From Paracoccus lutimaris (GTDB taxonomy: Bacteria; Pseudomonadota; Alphaproteobacteria; Rhodobacterales; Rhodobacteraceae), in assembly GCF_003337565.1 (NCBI RefSeq), contig NZ_QPJL01000013.1:38662-102661 (forward strand): 64,000 bases of DNA. Reading direction: 5' to 3'. Numbering within the stretch: position 1 is the stretch's first letter; every line of letters begins with the position of its first letter. The notes beneath the pieces are model-generated. The model worked only from the letters and a program-made list of their open reading frames with translations. It was not told the DNA's origin and did no database searches. This document shows, piece after piece, positions 18,638-27,510 of the stretch. Made by a program: the position numbers and the translations under genes.

Positions 18638-19465
18638 CTAGCTGCGCTTTGCGGCGGTATTCGGCGACCGCCACGGAGGCACGATGGTCGGCGCGCCGAA
18701 ATAATATCCCTGCAGACAGTCGATACCCATCTCGATCAGGAAGGCCGCGTCGTCGGCGGTCTCGACTGATTCCGCCACCGTGAACATGTCAAAGTGATGG
18801 GCTATGGCCTGCAAGGCCCGGGTCAGCACCTGATTGTCGCGTTTTTGCGCGATGTCGCGGATGAACTGCCCATCGATCTTGATCATGTCGAAGCAGAAAT
18901 CGCGCAGATAGCGGAACGAGGTATAGCCGGCGCCGAAATCGTCCAGCGCGAAGCTGACGCCATGAGCCTGCAATTCCTGCATGAAGCGGCCGACCAGTTC
19001 GGGCATGCCCATGGCCGAGCTTTCGGTGATCTCAAGGATCAGCCGTTCGGCCACGCGCTCATCCTCGGCGATGCCGGCGCGCAGGGTCTGCAGCCAGGCC
19101 GGATAGCCGATCGAGCGCGCGGACATGTTGATCGACAGCCGGATCGAGGGCTCTTCGGCCAGCGCTTTCAGGCCCAGCGACAGCGACAGGCAGTCGATCT
19201 GCCGCCCCAGTTCGGTGGTTTCGGCCAGCGGCATGAAATCGCGCAGGGGCACGATGCGGCCGGTTTCGTCGATGATTCGGATCAGCCCTTCGTGAAAGGC
19301 CGGGGTTTCGGTGCGGTCCGCCTGCACCACGGGCTGATAGGCCAGAACGGCATCGCCGCGCGACACCGCGCGCCGCACCGTGGCCATTGTCACTCGCGCC
19401 TGCTGGTCCACCGCGAAATCCAGCGGAGAGCCGAATTCCGGGCGCGAATCGATTTTATCGGTCAT
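18638..19465 (-). CDS. Stand-alone EAL domain protein, probable cyclic-di-GMP phosphodiesterase
   Basis: The 275-residue protein is essentially one EAL domain, which hydrolyses cyclic-di-GMP. The key residues appear intact: EGLIR at 59-63 (the ExLxR motif), the Asn of SINMSA, the Glu of LEITES, DDFGAGYTS, the Lys of MIKIDG, the Glu of VAESVET and the Gln of LQGYYFG. No GGDEF, PAS or receiver domain and no membrane segment is visible, so it is probably cytosolic and active. It is divergent from tag over about 90 bases. Confidence 0.9.
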   Translation of the reverse strand: MTDKIDSRPEFGSPLDFAVDQQARVTMATVRRAVSRGDAVLAYQPVVQADRTETPAFHEGLIRIIDETGRIVPLRDFMPLAETTELGRQIDCLSLSLGLKALAEEPSIRLSINMSARSIGYPAWLQTLRAGIAEDERVAERLILEITESSAMGMPELVGRFMQELQAHGVSFALDDFGAGYTSFRYLRDFCFDMIKIDGQFIRDIAQKRDNQVLTRALQAIAHHFDMFTVAESVETADDAAFLIEMGIDCLQGYYFGAPTIVPPWRSPNTAAKRS

Positions 19466-19556
19466 GCCTAGACTCCTGTCGTCCGTCGCAGTCTGGTCAT
19501 CATCCCCTAAGATCGGGTAAACCCAACGGGGTTTCTGGACTCGAGGTTAATGAAAC

Positions 19557-20144
19557 ATGACCGATGCCACTGGCCGCTGCACATGGTGCGGAACCGACCC
19601 GCTTTATGTCGCCTATCACGACAATGAATGGGGCGTGCCGGAATACGATCCGCGCGCGCTGTGGGAAAAGCTGGTTCTCGACGGGTTTCAGGCCGGGCTG
19701 AGCTGGATCACCATCCTGCGCAAGCGTGACAGCTTTCGCGAATGTTTCGAGGGTTTTGATCCCGAGCGCGTCGCCCGCTGGGGCGAGCCCGAGATCGCCC
19801 GCGCCCTGCAAAACCCCGGCATCATTCGTCATCGCGGCAAGATCGAGGCCACGGTGACCGGCGCCCGCATCTATCTTGAAATCGAGGGCAGCGAGGGCTT
19901 TTCACCCTTTATCTGGTCCTTTGTCGGCGGCCGCCCGATCCAGAACAGCCTGACCTCGATGAAAGAGGTCCAGGCCAAGACCCCGGAATCCGAGGCCATG
20001 GCCAAGGCGCTGAAAAAGCGTGGTTTCAAGTTCTGCGGCCCGGTCATCACCTATGCCTTCATGCAGGCCTGCGGGCTGGTCAACGATCACATGATCCAGT
20101 GCCCGCAGCATGCGCGCGTCAAGGCGCTGTCGCCTGCCGGATAA
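19557..20144 (+). CDS. tag: 3-methyladenine DNA glycosylase I
   Basis: Tag excises 3-methyladenine from alkylated DNA. The 195-residue protein starts with the zinc-ligand segment RCTWCGTDPLYVAYHDNEWG and carries FQAGLSWITIL, the FEGFDPERVA region and the C-terminal zinc ligands in HMIQCPQH. ATG 19557 is the obvious start. Its last 26 bases overlap the end of tlpA on the opposite strand. Confidence 0.95.
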   Translation: MTDATGRCTWCGTDPLYVAYHDNEWGVPEYDPRALWEKLVLDGFQAGLSWITILRKRDSFRECFEGFDPERVARWGEPEIARALQNPGIIRHRGKIEATVTGARIYLEIEGSEGFSPFIWSFVGGRPIQNSLTSMKEVQAKTPESEAMAKALKKRGFKFCGPVITYAFMQACGLVNDHMIQCPQHARVKALSPAG

Positions 20145-20664
20145 GGGTTTTTGATGCCTCGGACGCCCAGTCGGCGCCACCGATCAGGCGGGCGATCTCA
20201 TTTCCGTCGCGGTCGATCAGCACCGTGACCGGCATGCCCATGACGCCCATCTCGCGCGCTAAGCCCTGACGCGGGTCCAGACGCACCGGCAGGTTCGCGA
20301 TTTCGGCCTCGGTCAGGAATTTCTGGATGGCGGCGGGCGGGTTATGGCCGGCGGCAATGGCCACGACCTGAAAATCATCGCCCCCCAGCTCAGCCTGCAG
20401 CGCGTCGAGCGAGGGCATTTCCTCGCGGCAGGGCGCGCACCATGTCGCCCAGAAATTCAACAGCACCACCTTGCCGCGATAATCCGCCAGCGAATGCGTG
20501 CCGCCCTCGGGGTCGGTGAAGGGGGTCTCGGGCACCGGGGTCGGCTCGGTCCGGGCCAGTTTCGCAAGGCCGCCGTCATGGGCGGCCTGCCAGTCGATTT
20601 CCCCGGCCAGCGCGGCATTTGCACCGATCCCCAGTGCCGTATAAAGAACCAGCCAACGCAGCAT
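20119..20664 (-). CDS. tlpA: TlpA-like periplasmic thiol:disulfide oxidoreductase
   Basis: This 181-residue thioredoxin-fold protein is probably exported by the N-terminal hydrophobic segment [18 protein letters not shown]. The active site WCAPC sits in [18 protein letters not shown], and the cis-Pro in GMPVTVLID. TlpA proteins reduce periplasmic dithiols, for example in cytochrome oxidase or cytochrome c assembly. ATG 20664 is chosen from the signal peptide and a GAGGGG element. Only 24 bases separate it from the divergent argH start. Confidence 0.9.
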   Translation of the reverse strand: MLRWLVLYTALGIGANAALAGEIDWQAAHDGGLAKLARTEPTPVPETPFTDPEGGTHSLADYRGKVVLLNFWATWCAPCREEMPSLDALQAELGGDDFQVVAIAAGHNPPAAIQKFLTEAEIANLPVRLDPRQGLAREMGVMGMPVTVLIDRDGNEIARLIGGADWASEASKTLIRQATAP

Positions 20665-20688
20665 TTCATTCCCCTCGAAGGATACGTC

Positions 20689-22089
20689 ATGACCGAGCAG
20701 CCCGCCAACACCGCCAACACGATGTGGGGTGGACGTTTCGCCGCCGGCCCGGACGCGATCATGGAGGCGATCAACGCCTCGATCGGCTTCGACCAGCGGC
20801 TCTATGCCCAGGATATCCGGGGCAGCCGCGCCCATGCCGCGATGCTTGCGGCACAAGGCATCATCAGCACTAGCGATGCCGAGGCCATCGGGAAAGGGCT
20901 TCTCACGGTCTTGTCAGAGATCGAGAAAGGGGATTTCGCCTTTTCCACCGCGCTGGAAGACATCCACATGAACGTGGAATCGCGGCTGAAAGAGGTGATC
21001 GGCGAGCCGGCGGGCCGGCTGCACACGGCGCGGTCCAGAAACGATCAGGTGGCGACCGATTTCCGGCTTTGGGTGCGTGACCAGTGCGACGCCGCGATTG
21101 CGGGGCTGGACGCGCTGATCCGCGCGGCGCTGGCGCAGGCCGAGGCGGGCACCGATTGGGTGATGCCCGGTTTCACCCATTTGCAGACCGCCCAGCCGGT
21201 GACCTGGGGCCATCACATGATGGCCTATGTCGAGATGTTCGGCCGTGACCTGTCGCGCTTTCAGGACGCGCGCCGGCGCATGAACGAATCGCCCCTTGGC
21301 GCAGCGGCGCTGGCCGGGACCGGTTTCCCCATCGACCGCCATGCGACGGCTGCGGCGCTGGGTTTTGACCGGCCGATGGCGAACAGCCTTGATGCGGTCA
21401 GCGACCGGGATTTCGCGCTGGAATACCTGTCTACGGCGGCGATCTGCGCCGTGCATCTGTCGCGGCTGGCCGAAGAGCTGGTGATCTGGTCCTCGGCCCA
21501 GTTCCGGTTCGTCACCATGTCGGATCGTTTTTCGACCGGCTCGTCGATCATGCCGCAAAAGAAAAACCCCGACGCGGCCGAGCTGATCCGGGCCAAGATC
21601 GGGCGCATCCTTGGTGCCGCCGTGGCGCTGTTCGTGGTGATGAAGGGCCTGCCCTTGGCCTATTCCAAGGACATGCAAGAGGACAAGGAACAGGTCTTTG
21701 ACGCAAGCGACAACCTGATGCTGGCCTTGGCGGCGATGACCGGGATGCTGTCGGACCTGCATGCCAATCGCGACCGGCTTGAGGCCGCCGCGGGGTCCGG
21801 TTTCTCCACCGCGACCGACCTTGCCGACTGGCTGGTGCGCGAGGCGGGGCTGCCCTTCCGCGACGCCCATCACGTCACCGGCGCGCTGGTCGCCATGGCC
21901 GAGAAACAGGGCAGCGACCTGCCGGACCTGACGCTTGCGCAGATGCAATCCGTTCACCCGGCGCTAACCGATGATGTCTATAACGTCCTGGGCGTGCACA
22001 ATTCCGTCGCTTCGCGGACCAGCTATGGCGGCACCGCCCCGGCGCAGGTTCGCGCCCAGATCGCCCGCTGGAAGGAGAAACTGGCATGA
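20689..22089 (+). CDS. argH: Argininosuccinate lyase
   Basis: ArgH splits argininosuccinate into arginine and fumarate, the last step of arginine synthesis. The 466-residue protein begins with MWGGRF near residue 12, carries the text [13 protein letters not shown] and [13 protein letters not shown], and has the fumarase-superfamily signature [17 protein letters not shown] at 20677-20682 precedes ATG 20689. It heads an overlapping cluster with the lptM-like gene (ATGA overlap), the DUF2834-like gene and lysA. The region available for its promoter lies inside tlpA. Confidence 0.96.
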   Translation: MTEQPANTANTMWGGRFAAGPDAIMEAINASIGFDQRLYAQDIRGSRAHAAMLAAQGIISTSDAEAIGKGLLTVLSEIEKGDFAFSTALEDIHMNVESRLKEVIGEPAGRLHTARSRNDQVATDFRLWVRDQCDAAIAGLDALIRAALAQAEAGTDWVMPGFTHLQTAQPVTWGHHMMAYVEMFGRDLSRFQDARRRMNESPLGAAALAGTGFPIDRHATAAALGFDRPMANSLDAVSDRDFALEYLSTAAICAVHLSRLAEELVIWSSAQFRFVTMSDRFSTGSSIMPQKKNPDAAELIRAKIGRILGAAVALFVVMKGLPLAYSKDMQEDKEQVFDASDNLMLALAAMTGMLSDLHANRDRLEAAAGSGFSTATDLADWLVREAGLPFRDAHHVTGALVAMAEKQGSDLPDLTLAQMQSVHPALTDDVYNVLGVHNSVASRTSYGGTAPAQVRAQIARWKEKLA

Positions 22090-22241
22090 CCCGTTCCCTG
22101 CGCCTGACCGCGCTTGCCGCATTGCTGGCGCTGAGTGCCGCCTGCGGTGTCGATGGCCCGCCAACCCGCCCGGAGCCCGCACCTGAACCCGGCTTGACCG
22201 TTAGCGGAGAGGCGCGGGTCGGTGTCGTCTCGACGCTCTGA
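22086..22241 (+). CDS. Small LptM-like lipoprotein
   Basis: A 51-residue lipoprotein is encoded between argH and lysA. The ATG overlaps the argH TGA (ATGA). A signal sequence [14 protein letters not shown] ends in a lipobox cysteine at about residue 20, followed by [15 protein letters not shown]. The CGxxGPPxxP pattern matches the LptM/YifL family, which in E. coli assists maturation of the LptDE lipopolysaccharide translocon, and the location next to lysA fits that family. The rest of the chain is short and Pro-rich. The next gene starts inside it at 22222. Confidence 0.75.
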   Translation: MTRSLRLTALAALLALSAACGVDGPPTRPEPAPEPGLTVSGEARVGVVSTL

Positions 22242-22497
22242 TCTGACGCCCTTGCGGCTGGTCTGGGCCGGACTGGCGCTGCTGGGCGCCGGGCTGGCGC
22301 TGTGGCGGGGCGAATGGCTTTGGCAGGGCACCCGCGCCTCCGAGATCGTGGCGCAGATCGTCTTGGTGCTGTGGTGCCTGATCGAGACCATGGTGCGCCG
22401 CAACTGGGCCGCGCTGCTGACCCTGCCCGCGCTGGGGCTTGGCATCGGCGCAGCACTGCCGCTTTATCTTTTCATCCGCTCTCGCAGGATCGTCTGA
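22222..22497 (+). CDS. Small membrane protein, DUF2834-like
   Basis: This 91-residue protein has three hydrophobic segments: VWAGLALLGAGLAL, EIVAQIVLVLWCLIETMV and ALLTLPALGLGIGAALPLYLFI. The ending GAALPLYLFIRSRR resembles the C-terminus of DUF2834 proteins; the match is from memory. GTG 22222 follows GGAGAG and lies inside the lipoprotein gene. Its TGA overlaps the lysA ATG (TGATG), so it sits in a fully coupled argH-to-lysA cluster. The function is unknown. Confidence 0.65.
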   Translation: MSSRRSDLTPLRLVWAGLALLGAGLALWRGEWLWQGTRASEIVAQIVLVLWCLIETMVRRNWAALLTLPALGLGIGAALPLYLFIRSRRIV

Positions 22498-23762
22498 TGG
22501 ACCATTTCAACTATGTGGACGGCTGGCTTCATGCCGAGGACGTGCCGCTGACCCGCATCGCCGAGGCCGTGGGCACGCCCGTCTATGTCTATTCCGCCGC
22601 CACGCTGACCCGGCATTTCAAGCTGTTCCAGCAGGCGCTGGACTGGACCGATCATCTGGTCTGTTTCGCGGTCAAATCGAACTCGAACCTGGCGGTGCTG
22701 AAACTGCTGGGCGATCTGGGTGCGGGCATGGATATCGTCTCGGGCGGGGAATATGCGCGGGCGCGGGCCGCCGGCGTGCCGGGCGAGCGGATCGTCTTTT
22801 CCGGCGTCGGCAAGCTGGAATCCGAGATGCGTCTGGCGCTGACGGGCGGCATCCGCCAGTTCAACGTCGAATCCGAGCCCGAGCTGGAATTGCTGTCGCG
22901 CGTCGCCCATTCCATGGGCCTGCGCGCGCCTATCGCCATCCGCGTGAACCCGGATGTGGACGCGAAAACCCATGAAAAGATCGCGACCGGGAAGTCCGAA
23001 AACAAGTTTGGCATCCCCATCGCCCGCGCGCACGAGGTTTATGCCCGTGCCGCCCGGCTGCCGGGGATCGAGGTGGTCGGCATCGACATGCATATCGGCA
23101 GCCAGCTGACCGATCTGGACCCGTTCCGCCAAGCCTATGCCAAGATGGCCGATCTGACCCGTGCTCTGCGCGCGGACGGGCATGACATCCGCCGTCTGGA
23201 CATGGGCGGCGGGCTTGGCATTCCCTATCGGCGCGACAACAGCGCCCCGCCCTTGCCGCTTGAATACGGGCAGGTGATCCGCGACGCCGTGGGCGATCTG
23301 GGCTGCGAGATCGAGATCGAGCCGGGGCGCAATATCTCGGGCAATGGCGGGATATTGCTGAGCTCGGTGGTTTATCTGAAAGAGGGCGAGGGGCGCGATT
23401 TCCTGATCCTTGATGCGGCGATGAACGACCTGATCCGCCCGGCCATGTACGGCGCGCATCACGATATCGTCCCGGTGCGCGAGGCCGCTCTGGGTGCCGA
23501 AGTTGGCCGCTTCGACGTGGTCGGCCCGGTCTGCGAGACCGGCGATACATTCGCCAAGGGCGTGGACCTGCCGGGGCTGGCGCCGGGGGATCTGGTCGCT
23601 TTCCGCTCGGCCGGGGCATATGGGGCGGTGATGGCCTCGGAGTACAACTCGCGGCCGCTGGTGCCCGAGGTGCTGGTGCAGGGCGATCACTTCGCCGTCA
23701 TTCGTGCAAGACCGACGCTTGAGGAAATGCTGGGACGCGATACCATCCCGGAATGGCTTTGA
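22497..23762 (+). CDS. lysA: Diaminopimelate decarboxylase
   Basis: LysA converts meso-diaminopimelate to lysine with PLP. The 421-residue fold type III enzyme shows the PLP lysine in CFAVKSNSN (about residue 60), HIGSQ, LDMGGGLGIPY, EIEPGRNISGNGG, the catalytic cysteine in GPVCETGD and SAGAYG near the end. ATG 22497 overlaps the upstream TGA by one base. A hairpin-rich dispersed repeat follows the stop. Confidence 0.95.
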   Translation: MDHFNYVDGWLHAEDVPLTRIAEAVGTPVYVYSAATLTRHFKLFQQALDWTDHLVCFAVKSNSNLAVLKLLGDLGAGMDIVSGGEYARARAAGVPGERIVFSGVGKLESEMRLALTGGIRQFNVESEPELELLSRVAHSMGLRAPIAIRVNPDVDAKTHEKIATGKSENKFGIPIARAHEVYARAARLPGIEVVGIDMHIGSQLTDLDPFRQAYAKMADLTRALRADGHDIRRLDMGGGLGIPYRRDNSAPPLPLEYGQVIRDAVGDLGCEIEIEPGRNISGNGGILLSSVVYLKEGEGRDFLILDAAMNDLIRPAMYGAHHDIVPVREAALGAEVGRFDVVGPVCETGDTFAKGVDLPGLAPGDLVAFRSAGAYGAVMASEYNSRPLVPEVLVQGDHFAVIRARPTLEEMLGRDTIPEWL

Positions 23763-23788
23763 TCGGATCCCATTGCAGCGTGACCGCC

Positions 23789-23883
23789 GGGGGTTTCACA
23801 CCCCCGCCGTCCGCCGGTCCTCGGACCGGTGGCGGACTCGTCGGCCAGCCCCCGTGGGATATTTTCACATGAAAGAAGGGCGG
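23789..23883 (+). repeat. Dispersed intergenic repeat, copy B
   Basis: After the lysA stop come GGGGG/CCCCC (23789-23805) and a strong stem in which GTCCGCC-GGTCC pairs with GGACC-GGTGGCGGAC, with a 3-base bulge (23809-23837). Then follow the block CCCCCGTGGGATATTTT and CACATGAAAGAAGGG (23849-23880). The ATG in this block (23869) is the best start for the next gene. Confidence 0.65.
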
Positions 23884-26388
23884 GGCCATTCTGCGGCGGC
23901 GCGTGCGGTCGGGCTGACCCGCGCCGGCATGTGGTGGGAGGCCCTTGCCCGCGCCTTCTGGGCCCTTGGCGTCGTGCTGGCACTGGTGCTGGCGGCGCTG
24001 GCCTTTGGCGCGACCGAGTTGTTTTCCAATGCCGCGCTGATCTGGGCCATGGGGCTGGTGGCACTGGCGATCCTGCTGGCGGCTGGCTGGGGGATTTGGC
24101 GGTTCCGCTCGCCAACGCTGGAACATGCGCGGGCGCGGGTCGATGAGACCCTGCCGGGGCGGCCGCTTTCGGCCCTGCGCGACCGGGTCGCGGTGGGGGC
24201 GGGCGATGAGGGGGCGGGCGCGCTTTGGAATGCGCATCTGGCGCGGATGGAGCGGCTTGCGGCCAGCGCGCGGCCGATTGCGCCCGATGCGCGTCTGCGC
24301 TGGCGCGATCCGGTCGGGCTGCGGCTGATCGGGCTGGTGGCGCTGGTCATGGCGCTGATCTTTGCGCCCACGGGCCGGCTGGGGCAGAGCCTTGCCGCGC
24401 TTGGCACGAGCTTTCGCCCGGTGCCGGAGCTTCGTCCCGACGTTCCCGCCGCCCCGACATGGGAGGGCTGGGCCGAGCCCCCCGCCTATACCCGCCGCCC
24501 GACCATCTATCTGAACGGCTTGCCCGAGGGGCAGCGGCTGGAATTGCCGAAAGGCGCCAAGCTGAGCTTTCGCTTTTACGGCGAGGGTGTCGCACTGGCG
24601 CAGGATGTCGGCCCGGCGGTGGCCGAGGCTGACCCTTTGGCGCCGGAGTTTCTGGCCGAGCGGGACGGCGTGGTCGAGATCGCCGGCCGCCGTTTTGAGA
24701 TCACCGTCCTGCCCGATGCCGCGCCGGTCGTTGCGCCGGGCGTCGCACCCGAGCGCCGCGTCGATGGTCGCTTGGTGCAGGATTTTACCGCCTCGGACGA
24801 CAATGGCATTGCCGCTGGCACGGCGGTGATCGCGCTGGATCTGGCGGCGGTGGACCGCCGCTTCGGTCTGGCCATCGCGCCCGAGCCGCGCGAAGCCATC
24901 GCGCTGGAACTGCCGCTGCCGGCCTCGGGGTCGCGCAAGGATATTCGCGGGCGGCTGGCCGAGGATCTGTCGCGCCATCCTTGGGCCAACCTGCCGGTCA
25001 CCGTCTCGCTGAAGGTCAGCGACGGCATCGGGCAGGAGGGGGTGGCCCCACCCATGGCCATGGTGCTGCCGGGGCGGCGGTTCTTTGACCCTCTGGCCGC
25101 CGCGCTGATCGAGCTGCGCCGCGATCTGTTGTGGTCGCGCCAGAATGCGGCCCGCAGCGCGCAGGTTCTGCGTGCCGTCAGCTGGCAGCCCGAGGGCTTT
25201 ATCGAGGAAGATCTGTATAACGGTCTGCACGGCGCCATCGGCACGCTGGAATCGGGCAATCTGTCCGAAGAGGCGCGCAACAAGCTGGCGCAGGTGCTGT
25301 GGGACGCCGCCGTTGCGCTGGAGGATGGCGGGCTGGCCGATGCGCTGGAACGCATGCAGCAGGCGCAGGAGCGGCTGTCCGAAGCGATCCGCAACGGCGC
25401 CAGCCCCGAGGAAATCCAGCGCCTGATGGACGAGCTGCAAAAGGCCACCGACGAATATATCGCCATGCTGGGCGAGCAGCAGGGCGAGGACCCGTCCGAG
25501 CGCTTTGACCGCTCGCCCAAGGACGGGAACCAGCAGATCACCGGCGACCAGATCCAGCAGATGATGGACGAGATCCAGCGCCTGATGAACGAGGGCCGCA
25601 TGGCCGAGGCGCAGGAGCTCTTGGAGCAGTTCAACCGCATGATGCAGAACCTGCGCGTCACGCAAAGCGATGATCCCTCATCCTCGGCGCGCTCGGGGCG
25701 GATGGGCAAGCTCGCTGAGACGCTGCGCGACCAGCAAAAGCTGGCGGACGAGGCGATGCGCCAGATGCAGGACCAATACGGCCAGTGGCAGCAGGGCGAG
25801 GACGGCGCTGAGGGCAATCAGGGCAATCAGGATCTGGCCGACCGCCAGCGCGAGCTGCGCGAAAGCCTTGGCCGCCAGCGGGGCCTGCTGCCCGGACGCG
25901 GCACCGATCAGGGCGAGGCCGCGCGGCGCGATCTGGACGAGGCGGGCCGCGCCATGGAAGAGGCCGAGGAGGCGTTGCGGCAGGGCGACCCCTCGGGCGC
26001 GATGGAGCGGCAGGCGCAGGCGATCCAGTCCATGCGCGAGGGGATGCGGGCGCTTGGCGACATGCTGTCGCAAAACCAGCCCGAGGGACAGGAAGGCCAA
26101 CAGGGCCAGCAAGGCCAGCAGGGGGACGGGGCGCAGGATCCGGCGGGCGACGGGCGCGGCCAGCGCGGGCTGGCGCAGCCTTGGTCGCAGCAGCCGCAGA
26201 CCGATCCTTTGGGGCGGACGCTTTCGGGCGATGGCGGTTCGATCACCGGTGGCGATCCCCTGGCCGAGGGAGGCGACCCGGCCCGCAAGGCCCGCGACCT
26301 GCAAGACGAGATCCGCCGCCGCGAGGCCGAGCGCGACCGTTCCCGCGATGAGCGCGACTATCTGGGCCGCTTGCTGGAAAACTTCTGA
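23869..26388 (+). CDS. TIGR02302 family (DUF4175) large envelope protein
   Basis: The 839-residue protein belongs to the alphaproteobacterial TIGR02302/DUF4175 family of unknown function. The N-terminus has two membrane helices (within about residues 20-80), the signature LTRAGMWWEALARAFW and a third hydrophobic segment near residue 150. A predicted periplasmic part follows, then a long Gln/Glu/Asp-rich helical region (about 480-760) with repeats of GQQGQQ type and a charged C-terminus. The start at 23869 lies in the dispersed repeat; GTG 23854 and ATG 23929 are alternatives. It ends immediately next to the convergent zinc-ribbon gene. Confidence 0.85.
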   Translation: MKEGRGHSAAARAVGLTRAGMWWEALARAFWALGVVLALVLAALAFGATELFSNAALIWAMGLVALAILLAAGWGIWRFRSPTLEHARARVDETLPGRPLSALRDRVAVGAGDEGAGALWNAHLARMERLAASARPIAPDARLRWRDPVGLRLIGLVALVMALIFAPTGRLGQSLAALGTSFRPVPELRPDVPAAPTWEGWAEPPAYTRRPTIYLNGLPEGQRLELPKGAKLSFRFYGEGVALAQDVGPAVAEADPLAPEFLAERDGVVEIAGRRFEITVLPDAAPVVAPGVAPERRVDGRLVQDFTASDDNGIAAGTAVIALDLAAVDRRFGLAIAPEPREAIALELPLPASGSRKDIRGRLAEDLSRHPWANLPVTVSLKVSDGIGQEGVAPPMAMVLPGRRFFDPLAAALIELRRDLLWSRQNAARSAQVLRAVSWQPEGFIEEDLYNGLHGAIGTLESGNLSEEARNKLAQVLWDAAVALEDGGLADALERMQQAQERLSEAIRNGASPEEIQRLMDELQKATDEYIAMLGEQQGEDPSERFDRSPKDGNQQITGDQIQQMMDEIQRLMNEGRMAEAQELLEQFNRMMQNLRVTQSDDPSSSARSGRMGKLAETLRDQQKLADEAMRQMQDQYGQWQQGEDGAEGNQGNQDLADRQRELRESLGRQRGLLPGRGTDQGEAARRDLDEAGRAMEEAEEALRQGDPSGAMERQAQAIQSMREGMRALGDMLSQNQPEGQEGQQGQQGQQGDGAQDPAGDGRGQRGLAQPWSQQPQTDPLGRTLSGDGGSITGGDPLAEGGDPARKARDLQDEIRRREAERDRSRDERDYLGRLLENF

Positions 26389-27384
26389 TTATTCGCCAAT
26401 GATGCGGTCGTGCAGCCACAGCCGGCCGCGGTCGATTTCCTGGCGCCATTCGGCCAGCAGCCCGCCATCCTCGTCGGCGGCAACGCGCGGCGCCAGCGCA
26501 TAGACCGCGACGATCCCCAGCGCCAGCATGGCCGCCAGCCCGAAGCCCGAGGCATAGCCCGAGCCGCGCTTTGCCGCCGCAGCCACCGGCAGCGCAGCGG
26601 CTGCAACGGCCTCGGCCTCGGCTTGCCGAGTATCGGCGCTGGCCGGGGCCGGTTCAGGTGCGATTGGTGCCGCGCTGGTCGGCACGGGACTGCTGCGGGT
26701 CAGCGTCGCGGCCAGCTCGGCGGCATCGGGCAGGGCGGCGACGACCGGCTCGGGGCGCATGTCTTCGGGCTCGGGTTCGGGCCGTGGGGGTTCCGGAGCC
26801 TCGAAGGGGGCGGGCTCGGGGTCCGATGCCTGTTCAACGATCTCAGATGCGGCCTCGACCACGGTTTCGGTCATGGGGGCAGCCGGTTCCGGCTCAGGGG
26901 CCAGTGGCGGCTGCGCCATCGGTTCCGGCGCATCCCCGGTCGGGGGCACGGTGACGGTGGTTGCCGGCCAGTCGCCATCGGGCATCGCGGGGGGCGGCGT
27001 TTCGGCATATGCCTCGGCCTGCGCGTCGGGGGCGGCGAATTCGACGGCCTCGGCATGGGCCGTCGCAGCATGGGCCTCGGCTGCGGCGTTCGCGATATTT
27101 TGATCCGCCTCGGGGACGGGCGTGCCGGTATCGCCTTGGCGGGCCTGCAATTCGCGGGCGGTTTCCTCGCGCAGGATCGCCAGGATCGACTCGTTCAGGG
27201 GGCGGTTCAGGGCTGGCCGGGCCTGCGGATCATAGGGCGTGCTGTCGGATTGGGCGGCCTTGGCTTGACCCGGCTGGAACCAGACATGGCTGCAGGCCGA
27301 GCATTCGACCTCGCGTCCAGCCGCCGGAATGGCCGCAGCCGCGATCTCGTATTGGGCGCCGCAGCGGGGGCAGGTCAGACGCAT
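26389..27384 (-). CDS. MJ0042-type zinc-ribbon protein with one membrane helix
   Basis: The 331-residue protein opens with the zinc ribbon CPRCGAQYEI and CSACSHVWFQ, the two CxxC pairs of the MJ0042 family. A long acidic Ala/Pro/Glu-rich region follows, then a membrane helix (GFGLAAMLALGIVAVYALAP) and a short tail. In alphaproteobacteria such proteins occur near ftsE, as here (ftsE is divergent at 27511). The function is unknown. ATG 27384 puts the zinc ribbon at residue 5, as in the family. The TAA starts on the base after the TIGR02302 stop. Confidence 0.85.
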   Translation of the reverse strand: MRLTCPRCGAQYEIAAAAIPAAGREVECSACSHVWFQPGQAKAAQSDSTPYDPQARPALNRPLNESILAILREETARELQARQGDTGTPVPEADQNIANAAAEAHAATAHAEAVEFAAPDAQAEAYAETPPPAMPDGDWPATTVTVPPTGDAPEPMAQPPLAPEPEPAAPMTETVVEAASEIVEQASDPEPAPFEAPEPPRPEPEPEDMRPEPVVAALPDAAELAATLTRSSPVPTSAAPIAPEPAPASADTRQAEAEAVAAAALPVAAAAKRGSGYASGFGLAAMLALGIVAVYALAPRVAADEDGGLLAEWRQEIDRGRLWLHDRIIGE

Positions 27385-27510
27385 GGACAGATCTCTCACC
27401 TTTTCGATACGGACGGTTTCGGTCGCGCGGGCGTCTCGCATTCGCCGCAGGACTGTTCTATCAAGCCCGGAACCGCACGCCAAGCAGGCCGCAGTGCAAG
27501 GAGTGAACCC

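Noticed and set aside
26080..26130. Short CAG-type repeats in the TIGR02302 gene considered as a CRISPR or microsatellite
   Set aside because: They encode the in-frame GQQGQQ low-complexity tract; there are no spacers and no regular repeat length.
26410..27510. Gly/Arg-rich plus-strand frame that is contiguous with ftsE
   Set aside because: It lies opposite the zinc-ribbon gene; ftsE has its own ribosome-binding site and GTG at 27511.
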